Shown here: positions 18,401 through 25,605 of the stretch, piece after piece
How positions within the stretch are numbered: position 1 is the first letter of the stretch
Layout: every line of letters begins with the position of its first letter
NCBI GenBank assembly: GCA_016165875.1
Contig: JABBOT010000015.1
Location: forward strand, 4,137,928-4,201,927
Source of the DNA: Acanthopleura granulata
Lineage: Eukaryota > Mollusca > Polyplacophora > Chitonida > Chitonidae
Direction: 5' to 3'
DNA: 64,000 nt
The notes under the pieces: generated by a model
What the model was told of the DNA's origin: nothing
Seen by the model: the letters and a program-made list of their open reading frames with translations, nothing else
Databases searched by the model: none
Position numbers and translations under genes: made by a program

Positions 18401-21025
18401 TAAGGTAGCCTTTACAATTTGTGTGCCTTAAATTGTTGCAAGTCTTTATTTTGCCGACAACATATCAGAGAGGATCAGTGCTCTTCTCTTATCAGTGAAG
18501 CGCCAGAATTTGATTACAGTGATATATCAGATGAATATTGGTTGATATGTCAAATAGTTAAATAACAGTTTGCTAAACTAAAGACAGCCTTCATGTATCA
18601 AAAGTAAATCGCTCTAATATCAGTTAATCCTTGTCTTTGGTAACCTAAATCAATTTGAAATCAATGAGTCATTAATCTAAACTTTTGTTTGTTTGCAGAT
18701 GGCTCAGCTCCCATCATTCCAGCGATGAATTCCAGAACGCCTCCTCCAATGGACAAGTAAGTATATAAACCACGAACCTAATCCTTCTGTTTTTGGTCAC
18801 AGTAGGTTGATGGGAAAAGGAATTAGATGGCCGGAGACTGTTTTCATGAAGCACACTTAGCTAAGTGTGCCTTTAACTACCATATGTTGTAGAGATATGA
18901 AGTGCAAGTCAAAACGTTTAAACTCCGTTTCACAGCTTATGCTGATTTTGAAATTTGTGTCACCTGCGCTTCGGCATGATGTACATGCACCACCCATGCC
19001 TTTATTCTAAAATTTCAAGAATTTTAATTTCAGTTAAGTTTGAAAAGTTTTACAAACTTGATTTCTGGAATTGGAGAGGCTGCTTTCATGAGGCACACCT
19101 AACTAAGTAAGCCATTAAGTACCATGATAATGTAGGTTGTAGCGATATAAAGTGCCCTTTGCTAAGGGCTACTGAAGAACAAGCAAGCTTCATGAAACCT
19201 GGGCCTGTATCAGAAAGTAAGCGACAGATTACATACATTAATGCAGGCATACATGTCAGGAAGTTATTGTCTTATGCTATTTTACCTGTTATACTTCTTC
19301 CTTATTTTCGGTGGGGGACCAGAACCATTGTTTCATTATTTATTTATTTATCTATTTATTTGATTGGAGTTAAATGCCTGTCTCAGGAATTTTTCAGTTA
19401 TATGACGCAGGTCAGGCACATAGGAAGAGAAAACCCCCGACCTTCAGCAGCTAGCTAGTAAACCCTCTGACTTCAGACTGCAGCCAAAACCCTGAAAATA
19501 TTAGCACAAAACCATGAAGGAGCGTGGAAAATCACAAAATATAAACAGTTGGCCACCAATAGTTGCTTTAGTGAAGAGTATTCCACACCTGTACACTTCT
19601 TTCATGTATGTTGTTGTTTCCCAGCTCTCTGTTTGGTGATGATGACACAGTACTAGACACATTTGGTACAGATTTTAAACCTGCTGATGACAGCAAGGAA
19701 ATAGGCAACAAAACTGATGGGAAGAAGAAAACAGACGAGAAGAAACCTGGCGATAAAAAGTTACCCAGCAAAACCGAGTTACTTTCAGATGATGTAAGTA
19801 ATTTTATGAACCATATTGATAATGTGTGTCAGCCCTGACGTCACTGTTGACACCAATTGTCAATGTGGTCCTTAAAACACGCCATTACAATCTTAACATT
19901 TGTCTGGATTTAATTTGTGAAAGAATCTAACTAGGCACGTGTCACAGGTAAGCCCCCTCACATTGGGTTACTTAGTATAAGGGAATCATCGATAACTTGA
20001 TTCAATCATGGAGGCCTCTGTGACAGAGACTAGTGCAGCATGAGGACCCAGGTGCCTTCTCACCGAGCGATGGCTGCGATTTCAAGCCCAGCTCATGCTG
20101 GCTTCCTCTCTTAGTCATACATGGGAAGGACTGCCAGCAACCTGGAGATGGTCATGGGTTTCCCCTGGGCTGTGCCTGGGTTCCTCCCTGCATAATGCTG
20201 GCGGTCATGGTACAAGTGAAATATTCCAGAGTGCGACGTAAGACCCCAAAGAAGTAAATAAATAAACAAGTTCAGTCATCAGACTTTATGGTCAAGAGTT
20301 AGCTGTCTTCTGAGGAAAGCCCATTGGTTTATGCGGATCTCATGTAATGCTATGTACAAAATTGTTTTTGTTTTCTTTGATTTCAAGATTTATGCAAGGT
20401 ATAAAGGTGAAAGTTCAAATTCTTCCCACAGTTCCCATTCTTCCACACAAAAATATTACCAAATCAATCAAATGGATAGATCCACTATATCGGACGTCCC
20501 ACCACCCCTTCTCATGACGTTACTTTTCATTCCATTCTCAATGAAAGCAATAGATAGATCCACCACGACCAGTGTCCCACCACCGCTTCTCATGAAAATG
20601 TTACTTTTCATTCCATTACCGGTGAAAGCAATTGTGACGTCATGACATCACAGAAAGATTGAACATTTGTAACCATTCTGTAGGACATCCGGTTGACCTA
20701 CTTGCAACAATATTGATTATGATTGGTCAAATGCACGTTCTTGATTGACAGCTTGGAAAGGTCCATTGTAATGTCATGACGTCGCGATAGATGGAACATG
20801 TGACACCAATGTGTGGGACATCCGGTTGACCTATTTACAACAATATTATGATTGTCAAAATTTGTGTTTTTGATTGTCAGCAGGGAAACATCCATAATAC
20901 TGTAGTTAATTGTACTAATTTAATTAATTTGTTAATTTTCCTACTTTTCATTTCAGAGTATGAAGGAGAAGCCCCCTCCTTTGTTTGGTGACGATGATGA
21001 TGATGATCTGGACTGGCTGAGCTAG
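382..21025 (+). CDS. Unrecognised large modular repeat protein, 3' part (18 exons, about 959 aa in window)
   Basis: I do not recognise this protein. Proposed coding exons: 382-483, 1050-1223, 2590-3093, 3556-3777, 5283-5525, 6121-6174, 6582-6860, 9636-9737, 11050-11148, 11644-11805, 12424-12531, 13631-13732, 14099-14317, 14736-14855, 16733-16828, 18699-18756, 19625-19793, 20957-21025. The first 15 all start and end in phase 1 and are multiples of three, so the frame stays open whichever cassettes are included. Eight exons share a repeat with core GDKGNxYHSxKLDxS (type A), and three carry VEPMIASS plus GNPYH elements (type B). Four acidic or charged exons separate the first two A units from the rest. 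The C-terminus has two acidic LFGDD motifs. No membrane segment or folded enzymatic domain is visible, so it is probably largely disordered. The 5' end lies outside the window. The acidic Leu-Phe motifs recall the LFa motifs of the WASH-complex subunit FAM21, but nothing else matches. Splice borders are predicted. Confidence 0.75.
484..1049 (+). other. Predicted GC-AG intron, otherwise featureless
   Basis: It begins with GCAAG at 484 and ends with AATAG at 1049. A short open frame at 593-841 is rich in Trp, Phe and Cys, lacks repeat similarity and is treated as chance. Confidence 0.5.
1050..1223 (+). CDS. Modular gene exon, repeat A2 (58 aa)
   Basis: The acceptor is TTTTTAATAG and the donor CGG|GTAAGCC. 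It holds two half units: ATVEPTVKS, then EVIEPTIRSEKDAITGDKG and NRYHSEELDKG. It is longer than the other A exons because the VEPxxxS element is doubled, which suggests internal duplication. Phase 1 at both ends. Confidence 0.75.
1224..2589 (+). other. Intron with a 130-bp tandem duplication
   Basis: Between the A2 exon and the acidic exon. About 1747-2060 is a tandem array of roughly 131-bp units, two full copies plus partial ends, with repeats beginning near 1786, 1917 and 2047. Each unit is built from shorter pieces of the type AAAGGAACCAATCTTTCCACC. At 2489-2506 the heptamer TGACCCT is repeated in tandem. No exon is evident. Confidence 0.6.
1747..2060 (+). repeat. Minisatellite, about 131-bp unit, 2+ copies
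   Basis: Two nearly identical units with CAAGGTTCCTGCAGAAAGG at about 1785 and 1916 and a third partial start near 2047. Internal sub-units of about 26-33 bp share AAAGGAACCAA and TTTCCACC words. It reads as an open frame on both strands (1687-2043 plus, 1784-1996 minus) only because it is low complexity. Confidence 0.8.
2590..3093 (+). CDS. Modular gene exon, acidic disordered segment (168 aa)
   Basis: The acceptor is TGTTGACAG and the donor GAAG|GTGCCTG; phase 1-1. This is the largest exon of the gene. It is strongly acidic (runs such as EDSEEDSEDTSESESESGD) and rich in Ser, Ala, Asp and Glu, with no type A or B repeat. The Ser-Asp/Glu clusters are typical casein-kinase-2-like sites. It is likely an unstructured spacer. 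Confidence 0.75.
3094..3555 (+). other. Intron, no features seen
   Basis: An AT-rich intron between two acidic exons. Nothing beyond splice signals was found. Confidence 0.6.
3556..3777 (+). CDS. Modular gene exon, acidic segment (74 aa)
   Basis: The acceptor is ATATGCACAG and the donor ATAG|GTGGGAG; phase 1-1. It encodes a hydrophilic stretch rich in Glu, Asp, Asn and His (for example EADEESQASEDDQNDADAEN). No repeat core is seen. Confidence 0.72.
3778..5282 (+). other. Intron carrying a diverged tandem array
   Basis: From about 4328 to 5230 the intron consists of about six diverged tandem units (see repeat entry). The stretch 3778-4327 is AT-rich without recognisable features. Open frames here on both strands are repeat-derived. 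Confidence 0.6.
4328..5230 (+). repeat. Diverged tandem array, unit about 110-175 bp, about 6 copies
   Basis: Each unit begins with CTTTGTGTTGTTTGTTT or a variant (starts near 4328, 4501, 4671, 4780, 4910 and about 5085). It continues with GGCACAACACCA, a TTGTTGxxxxxxACACTTGTT word, an ACCAGATTGTxCC word and GAAGAACCACCATCCTGAA. The last unit starts with a (CCCCCA)n tract at 5095-5124. Indels between copies indicate an old array. Confidence 0.75.
5283..5525 (+). CDS. Modular gene exon, acidic segment (81 aa)
   Basis: The acceptor is GTCTTTGAAG. The donor chosen is GAAG|GTGGAG, because it keeps phase 1; the frame would otherwise stop at 5546. The content is acidic, with repeated EEPF / EEPL words (EEEPF, EEEPLVSEEPF) that look like a degenerate local repeat. 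The exact 3' border is less certain than in the other exons. Confidence 0.62.
5526..6581 (+). other. Two introns around a 54-bp exon, nothing notable
   Basis: Intron sequence on both sides of the small exon at 6121-6174. No repeats, SINEs or further exons were recognised. Confidence 0.5.
6121..6174 (+). CDS. Modular gene small exon (18 aa)
   Basis: A 54-bp exon with acceptor ATCATTGTAG and a strong donor GCAG|GTGAGT, phase 1-1, encoding the lysine/aspartate-rich DKSKKDASKEDKKPDSDAG. It is called from matching phase, good splice sites and charged content. Its small size makes it the least supported exon of the series. Confidence 0.6.
6582..6860 (+). CDS. Modular gene exon, repeat B1 (93 aa, double unit)
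   Basis: The acceptor is GTCATTAAG and the donor TCTG|GTGATT; phase 1-1. It holds two tandem B-type elements, VVEPLVASSAAGVSMGGNPYH and VIEPMIASSTATSNLGAKPS, joined by a lysine-rich linker. The GNPYHAEKLNKTGK stretch resembles the GNxYHSxKLDxS core of type A, so A and B probably share an ancestor. Confidence 0.75.
7665..8020 (+). repeat. Tandem array, 70-bp unit, 5 copies
   Basis: The word CTTACTGGTCAGGAACAG or its variants recurs at exactly 70-bp spacing (copies centred near 7715, 7785, 7855, 7925 and 7995). Each is preceded by GAGTCTACCCCAGTTAAACA. Divergence rises toward both ends, as in an array grown from the middle. Confidence 0.85.
8553..8822 (-). mobile_element. tRNA-derived SINE, full-length, with TSD
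   Basis: Read on the minus strand it has a tRNA-like head with A box TGGCTCAGTCGG and B box GAGTTCAAGCCC. A conserved body follows (CTGCCAGCAACCTGCGGATG region, CCTCCCACCATAATGCTGGCC region) and a tail AAACACCAATCAAATAAATA. Perfect 8-bp target-site duplications CAGGTTAC flank it at 8545-8552 and 8823-8830. It resembles the V/RUDI-type SINEs described from bivalves; the family name is from memory. Confidence 0.88.
9636..9737 (+). CDS. Modular gene exon, repeat A3 (34 aa)
   Basis: The acceptor is ATTTCAACAG and the donor ACAG|GTAATAG; phase 1-1. It encodes KKPVSEPALKKSSDKITGDK followed by GNRYYGDDLDKST. A good reference copy of the A unit. Confidence 0.8.
9738..11049 (+). other. Intron, no features seen
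   Basis: AT-rich intron between A3 and A4. Open frames near 10633-10865 on both strands have no repeat core and no splice logic. Confidence 0.55.
11050..11148 (+). CDS. Modular gene exon, repeat A4 (33 aa)
   Basis: The acceptor is TTACAACAG and the donor AAAG|GTGATC; phase 1-1. It encodes VEPLFGKSTAHVTGDKGN and RYHSDKLDQSSPGK, close to the consensus. Confidence 0.8.
11149..12423 (+). other. Introns on both sides of repeat B2
   Basis: 11149-11643 contains T-rich runs and a poly-G tract at about 11500-11512. 11806-12423 is plain AT-rich intron. No extra exon was seen. Confidence 0.5.
11644..11805 (+). CDS. Modular gene exon, repeat B2 (54 aa)
   Basis: The acceptor is ATGTTATCAG and the donor GGCAG|GTACAG; phase 1-1. 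It holds two B-type elements, VPVVETMSASSAGGGLTS and PVEEPMMVAKAGSVSMAG, rich in Ser, Gly, Pro and Thr. Confidence 0.72.
12424..12531 (+). CDS. Modular gene exon, repeat A5 (36 aa)
   Basis: The acceptor is GTGTTTCTAG. A competing CACAG four bases downstream would put a stop in frame, which decides the border. The donor is AAAG|GTATAAA. It encodes SVPKISKSKDHPTGDKGN and MYYSAKLDQSGKNK; phase 1-1. A minisatellite starts a few bases after the donor. Confidence 0.78.
12532..13630 (+). other. Intron filled by a minisatellite
   Basis: About 12535-13325 is tandem repeat (separate entry). 13326-13630 is AT-rich intron leading to the CATAAAG acceptor of A6. Confidence 0.65.
12535..13325 (+). repeat. 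Minisatellite, about 70-80-bp unit, about 10 copies, palindromic core
   Basis: Units share TACTAACTCATTACACATCA, a palindrome ACACCTG-TATATA-CAGGTGT or variant, and a GTCxTGGACATGTAGAGGTAA word. Copy lengths vary by indels. The inverted arms ACACCTG and CAGGTGT are kept in most copies while the spacer between units drifts. Confidence 0.85.
13631..13732 (+). CDS. Modular gene exon, repeat A6 (34 aa, diverged)
   Basis: The acceptor is GACATAAAG and the donor AAAG|GTGATG; phase 1-1 and 102 bp. It encodes KVEPAIHRSIDHPTGDKGNP followed by HHTAHLNRSEK. The YHSxKLD part has diverged to HHTAHLN, making it the most diverged A copy. Confidence 0.75.
13733..14735 (+). other. Introns on both sides of repeat B3
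   Basis: 13733-14098 ends in a T-rich tract. 14318-14735 is plain intron. Nothing else was recognised. Confidence 0.5.
14099..14317 (+). CDS. Modular gene exon, repeat B3 (73 aa, double unit)
   Basis: The acceptor is GGGTTAAAG and the donor AAAG|GTGATT; phase 1-1. It contains VEAVESKIVSSSGGSVMSGN with PYHSS, then PVEEPMIASTATSQTMAAS, and a lysine-rich end. It parallels B1 and B2. Confidence 0.75.
14736..14855 (+). CDS. Modular gene exon, repeat A7 (40 aa)
   Basis: The acceptor is CGTTTGAAG and the donor ACAG|GTATAAA; phase 1-1. It encodes VVVEPMISKKSDHVTGDHGN and KYHSAKLDQSAGGKPSPKT. The DKG of the core has become DHG. Confidence 0.78.
14856..16732 (+). other. Intron with an unexplained GC-richer island and repeat-like tract
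   Basis: 14975-15310 is more GC- and CpG-rich than its surroundings (see findings). 15330-15800 contains ATGACCTTTGACCTACTTTC and TTTGATGGTCAGTTCATGTC words that look like a dispersed repeat. 16240-16430 is extremely AT-rich with TATATA and ATTAA runs. No exon was found. Confidence 0.45.
16733..16828 (+). CDS. Modular gene exon, repeat A8 (32 aa)
   Basis: The acceptor is CTTTGTTCAG and the donor AAAG|GTAGAT; phase 1-1. It encodes VVEPVFAKSSGHITGDKGN and PYHSSKLDRRK. This is the last repeat unit of the protein. Confidence 0.8.
17145..17410 (+). mobile_element. tRNA-derived SINE, full-length
   Basis: The head is GGCTTCCGTGGCTCAGTCGG, with B box GAGTTCAAGCC at about 17220. The full conserved body and an (AAAT)n tail at 17390-17410 follow. 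It is the same family as the copy at 8553, here in sense orientation to the host gene. Confidence 0.88.
18245..18378 (+). mobile_element. SINE 3' fragment, decayed
   Basis: Keeps GGTTTTGGGTTTCC, a TTGCCATAATGCTGG match and the tail AAACACCAATCAAATAAATA. The head is missing. Confidence 0.7.
18699..18756 (+). CDS. Modular gene exon, linker (phase 1 to 2)
   Basis: The acceptor is GTTTGCAG and the donor AA|GTAAGT. It encodes GSAPIIPAMNSRTPPPMDN across the junction. It changes phase from 1 to 2, ending the run of symmetric exons. Confidence 0.75.
18757..19624 (+). other. Intron with a decayed minus-strand SINE fragment
   Basis: 19335-19460 reads on the minus strand as a degraded SINE 3' end (TATTTATTTGATTGG tail side). 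18790-19150 holds two diverged copies of an AAGTGTGCCTTTAACTACCAT-like stretch (about 18857 and 19104), with flanking similarity. Confidence 0.5.
19625..19793 (+). CDS. Modular gene penultimate exon with LFGDDD motif
   Basis: The acceptor is TTTCCCAG and the donor GAT|GTAAGT, phase 2 to 0. It encodes SLFGDDDTVLDTFGTDFK, then a lysine/aspartate-rich stretch ending KTELLSDD. The LFxDDDxxLDxF pattern is an acidic Leu-Phe motif like short linear motifs in endosomal adaptors; a function is inference only. Confidence 0.8.
20008..20272 (+). mobile_element. tRNA-derived SINE, diverged head
   Basis: Body and tail match the family (CAAGCCCAGCTCATGCTGGC, GGTTCCTCCCTGCATAATGC, (AAAT)n). The A-box region is decayed. 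It lies in sense to the host gene. Confidence 0.82.
20474..20895 (+). repeat. Nested tandem duplications (about 78 bp x2, about 130 bp x2)
   Basis: 20474-20551 and 20552-20630 are copies (GATAGATCCAC...CTTCTCATGA...). 20633-20766 and 20767-20893 are diverged copies sharing GGACATCCGGTTGACCTA and CAACAATATT. Both units carry a TCATGACGTC-like palindromic word. Confidence 0.7.
20957..21025 (+). CDS. Modular gene last exon, acidic C-terminus
   Basis: The acceptor is CATTTCAG. It encodes SMKEKPPPLFGDDDDDDLDW plus Leu-Ser and a TAG stop at 21023-21025. It has a second LFGDD motif like the preceding exon. Phase and frame follow directly from that exon. Confidence 0.82.
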   Translation, partial: SMKEKPPPLFGDDDDDDLDWLS

Positions 21026-24000
21026 TAATCATCATGCAAGTTCAAATCATCATCAGCTTAGTGATTTGCCGAGGAGTTTGTACATTGAAATGAATAAATC
21101 AATAAATGAGAACTTGCGTGGTGTGAATGAGGGCTTTAACTTTGGCCTTACACCAGACAGATCAATTGGACACACCCTTTGGACATGTGCATTGGACATT
21201 TGGACAGGTGCATTAAACATTTGGATGGACATTTCGACAGATCAATGGAAAAACTGGACAATCCATTGAAAATTTGGGCAGATCAATTGGAAATATGGAC
21301 AGATTCAGATGAAAAATTGACAGGTCTTATTATGGATTTAGATGGACCAGTTTTGTATTTTTTTTTTCTGTTTATTTTTTATTTCTATGTTAAAAATATT
21401 CCCTTAAGAATGAACATATTTATAATTTTCATTGCGACAGATTCATGAGGAAAATTTGTTGAAGGGATGCATCCACAGATTCTAGCAAATGGAATCAGCT
21501 TACAACTGACTGTAAATCTTCAACCTTTTCAGTCGTTAAAGCGGTTTTTCAAGAGTACTGTAAAAATGAAGCCAAAAATGATTTGTTTGTGTCACCACAA
21601 GTATAAGCTTCATAAAACTATTTCATTTATTTCTTTAGACTGTACAGTTCTGCAAGAAAATATTGAAATAGTGCATTCAGCAGTGGTTGAAAAGGTTGAA
21701 AAATTAGCGTATTACAGATTCCGAGTTTCTAAATTGTCTAAAGTTTGCAATTAAATATGTTTTCATCATAATTACAGGGCTAATGACACTGGCTAGGCTA
21801 GCTGTGATATGTATAAGAAAAGAACCATTTAAACAGTTAGGTATATATTTTATATATATTTGTACATACTTGTACACTTACATACTCGCATATGTAAAGT
21901 GGTGTACATGTGTAAATGTGAAAGGTAATTAAGCACCTGGTGGTATTGGTGCTCTTTGCTGCCTTATAACAAAAATTGTACAAACTTGTAAGAGTTTCTA
22001 CGGTGCATTGTTTGTCAGAAATTCCAGTAATGGAGAATTGTTAAGAATAGATGACTACAGAAACAGTAGTTAGTTTGATCGTTTTTTTTTTCTTATTACC
22101 GGAACAGACCCTTCTCCCATCATTGCCTGTTTAGTTTTTTATTTTGCTCCAACAGCATGCAGTCATGAAGCTCCTCTGAAGTACTCCTTAAAGCTGAAAA
22201 ACTTCAACGAGCACTGTAAGAAGTTTGCTAGGCCTGTGTAGTTTGATTATCCAGGCTTGCTAAATGCAGTAGCTGTGCCAAATTGTCTTGTGGCAAGGGA
22301 GATCACTGATGTGAAAACGAAATTAAAGCAATTATTGTTTGTGATTTGCAGGCATACCTTCACCTGGATAGAACATTTTCTGATGTGTACATTTTAAAAA
22401 AATACCCTATGTGTACATGTAATTATGATTATGCATATTTTAATAGTCTCCTTCAGCATTGACCAAATTTATGCAAATTGTCTAATTAAGTAGAACTGTC
22501 AGGTTTATGCTTAATAATAAATGTAAAGGGGTAAATACATGTGTCTGATGAAAGCATATTGTGTTCATTCGAATCATGCGTAAAGTTGTTATTGGGCATT
22601 AAAATGTTTTGTTACTTCTGATTGTTAAAGATCCATTTCATGCTTGGTTTAACTTGTTAAGGGACCCCTGTGCACTTTAATTGTTCAACCGTGGAAAGGA
22701 AATTGTCTGGATTGATTATAGAATTATTATTACCGGTACGATGATTCTTTAATGAGTAGGATTGTGCATAAAATTTTTAGCTTAATACTTCAACAGTATT
22801 TGTCTTTTTCAACATGCATGTAGACCAAGCTGTCAAGAATGCCTTTCGGTTGAAAAGAACCAAAATTATTCATTTATAACTTGTTTTTTGGCATTAATTG
22901 TTCTTTCAGTTCTGGCGGACGTACATTTGAAAAAAAATCAGAAAAATGATTTTATGTGAAAAGAATAAGAATTATTCAGTTTGACTTGGCGGTTATTCAC
23001 TGTCATGTTGCCATGTTGCACATGTATTTGAATAGTCGAGAATAATTTCTCTCATTTACCCCATTGTGTGTATGATTCTTCCTCAGTAAGAAATTGAGTA
23101 TCTTGAATTTAAACACGCTCTTCATTATTATTATCATCAACTTGGGAACGTATGTTCACGTTTTGAAACAATTCTATGGTGCTGTGCAGTGCGTGATTTG
23201 TGCTACCTGTAATTTCCCAAACTGTATGTATAAATATTTATCATTCCACATGGATAGTACCTTGGCTTATGCTCATTTGTTATTGTCTTCATTTCAGAAT
23301 ATAACATACAACTATTATCAACAATCCTATTTCCGTTGTTTACCTTTTCTTTTGAATTGATTTGTACATTTATTAGCTCGGAGGCAAAACAGTATTTTTG
23401 CATTCTGTTTCTTGAGAGATCCGAAAACAAATGGCTCATGCAACATTTCTCTTTTTGACAGACCCAGTGTCGTCAGAAGGGAGTTTTATGTGCTTTGCTC
23501 TTCACAGGAAGACCCAATCTAAGTGGTGCATTGCCCTGACAGAGTGACACTGTCAGTGTTTCAACCAACTGCATTTTAATTCTAAACTACAGCAAAGATA
23601 AAAGATTTCATAATTTATTCAGAATTGTGGATTATATTTTTGGCAAATGAAAGTCTGAATTGCTTTGGAAATTGTGTAATGTTTAGTAAACTTTCAGAGG
23701 TCAAAAAAAATGTCAGTAAAAAAAAAGTCATAAATGTCAGTTGCACTAGTTTCTGTGTGTCTGGTTTCCTCCAACCATAAACCTGACCACTGCCATATAA
23801 GTAAAATACTCTTAAAGTGTTTTGGATAAAAAAAATATGTGTATTTGCTCTTTTACGCTTTCTTGCATCATGGGCCTGTGGGTGAAATTAGTGCTTCACA
23901 AATGTAAATGTTTGTCAGTTATTGCCCAAGGTAGGTTGGTTTTATCCAAGCATTTCAGTTTCCTCCTCCCAAAACACCGAGGCCCAAGGTTTTAACTGAG

Positions 24001-25605
24001 GTGTTCTTCAGTATGGAGTTAAAAACCAAATGATCAAATCATAATCTAACTCTTATATATGATATTCTGCAGCTTTCATACTGGATAGAATCTTTAACTC
24101 ATTATTTATACTCCAGCATTTAGGAGACAGTAGAACTTAAGTCTGGCGTCTTCTACGACATGGTGAGCAGGCCTTGGTCGAGTGACTAAGAGGCTTGTCT
24201 TTCAGTCCCTATAACAATTTGTTAAAGGCCACTTTTCCACAAAAATGGTGTAGATATCTGTATGTCACACAAGGGGAAGTGTCAGTAACTTGCCAAATGT
24301 TGGTGGTTTACCATGGACACTCCGGTTTCCTCCACCCATAAAACTGACAGCCAGCACACCCTGCTACTGTGGCATGACTGTTCAGATATATGAGAGTAGA
24401 GAATACAGCTCACCTAAATTTACTTCCCATCTTTGGCAATGAGTTGAGGGCCCATTTAACAAAGTGCGTGTTCCTTTACGTACAGACAACTACCGGAACT
24501 GTGGATATTTTGTTGTAATGGTAGTCGTGTGAGTAGCCTTATGTGCACTTTGTGAAACTGGTCGTTCCCTCGAAATACAAGCAATGTATGGAAGCTGTGG
24601 TAATTATACCTTGAAAGGGAGGGTGAAAAATAACCTCAACAGCAAATAGGTGTTTGTATTGAATGGTAGGCTCTTACTTTCTATTTGTAATGTTTAGTCA
24701 AGGATCTCTGCTGAAATAGCTGTTTCCTGACCACTTTCAGCAGCAATTGCTCCGTGGCTCTCTATTCTACCAGAATATAAATAAAAGGAGAGGTGTGCAG
24801 GGACTAATTTCATGAAATGGAATTTTGAGCTACGACACAGGGAGTGAATATTCATTGCAAGCATTTTTAGTTTTGTGATTTGTAGATATATGATGTTCAA
24901 CGTTAAATTATATCACTGAATACCGGCTCCAGCGTGAATCCAGACCCTCCACAGATGTTCTACCAACTCTGTTCTGTCAAATGTGATGCTGCCTCGGAGG
25001 CCTAATGCTTAGAGCGCCCGCTGGGCCTCATCACAGGCGGTCATATCAATCCATCAGGCTCAGCCCTAGTACTACACTTGTTGCCTACCTGCAGTAGGCC
25101 TACACGTGTAGTACTATGGCGAAGCCTATTGGATTGATACGAGGGTCTGTGGTGTAATATGACTGGGTAGGGTGTCATATCTGGTGTCTTTGACCTGCTG
25201 TTCCAGTGGCGGCAGCACTTTGGTGTGGCACAGACTCGCTGTGTCACAAAAAAGACAGTATATATGCATACTAAAGATTTCTAGTCGTCATATGACAGAA
25301 AAATTGTTAAGTACGACGTAAAACCTGTAAGGACACATACATACATCAACTGTGCTTGGGCGGAGGAAGGGGGATAACTAAATCATGCGTAGTAAAACGA
25401 CAACAACGACATGTGCGTTTGACAGAGAAGTTTGAATCATGGGTGGTCTTCCGATCATAATAGAATTCAGGTATCATTTGAACCAGCTTCATAATATCTT
25501 CTTTGAGCTGAACTGTAGGCTTTTAAACTTGTAAACATACTTTAAACGCGATAGTAACATGTAGCTAGTTTCGATAATTGGACCCTCGATAGCATAAGCC
25601 TGATA
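21026..25605 (+). other. 3'UTR of the modular gene and spacer to URM1
   Basis: Possible poly(A) signals AATAAA lie early at 21093 and 21101, so the 3'UTR may be short. Repeated GGACATTTGGACAG-like words occur at 21178-21300. Short SINE-body scraps are seen near 23757-23825 (TGGTTTCCTCC...CCATATAAGT) and 24305-24375. 24950-25345 holds a second repeat type with a hairpin (separate entry). No gene was recognised. Confidence 0.5.
24950..25345 (+). repeat. Possible second SINE-like or foldback element
   Basis: It starts with GCCTCGGAGGCCTAATGCTTAGAGCGCCC, tRNA-head-like, and ends with a GTACGACGTAAAACCTGTAA-type tail that recalls the SINE tails elsewhere in the window. Internally AGTACTACAC (25069-25078) pairs with GTGTAGTACT (25106-25115). 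It is GC-richer than its flanks. Classification is uncertain. Confidence 0.4.

Larger units (their letters stand above)
16829..18698 (+). other. Intron with one full SINE and SINE fragments
   Basis: Contains the SINE at 17145-17410, a tail-like scrap at about 18178-18227 and a decayed 3' half at about 18245-18378. No exon was identified in 17411-18170 despite short open frames on the minus strand. Confidence 0.5.
19794..20956 (+). other. Intron with a SINE and nested tandem duplications
   Basis: Contains the SINE at about 20008-20272 and a tract of nested duplications at 20474-20895 (separate entries). Confidence 0.55.

Noticed and set aside
382..21025. Assignment of the modular gene as WASHC2/FAM21 or HS1BP3
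   Set aside because: Only the acidic Leu-Phe motifs near the C-terminus are suggestive; the repeat units and exon plan fit neither as far as I know, so no symbol was given.
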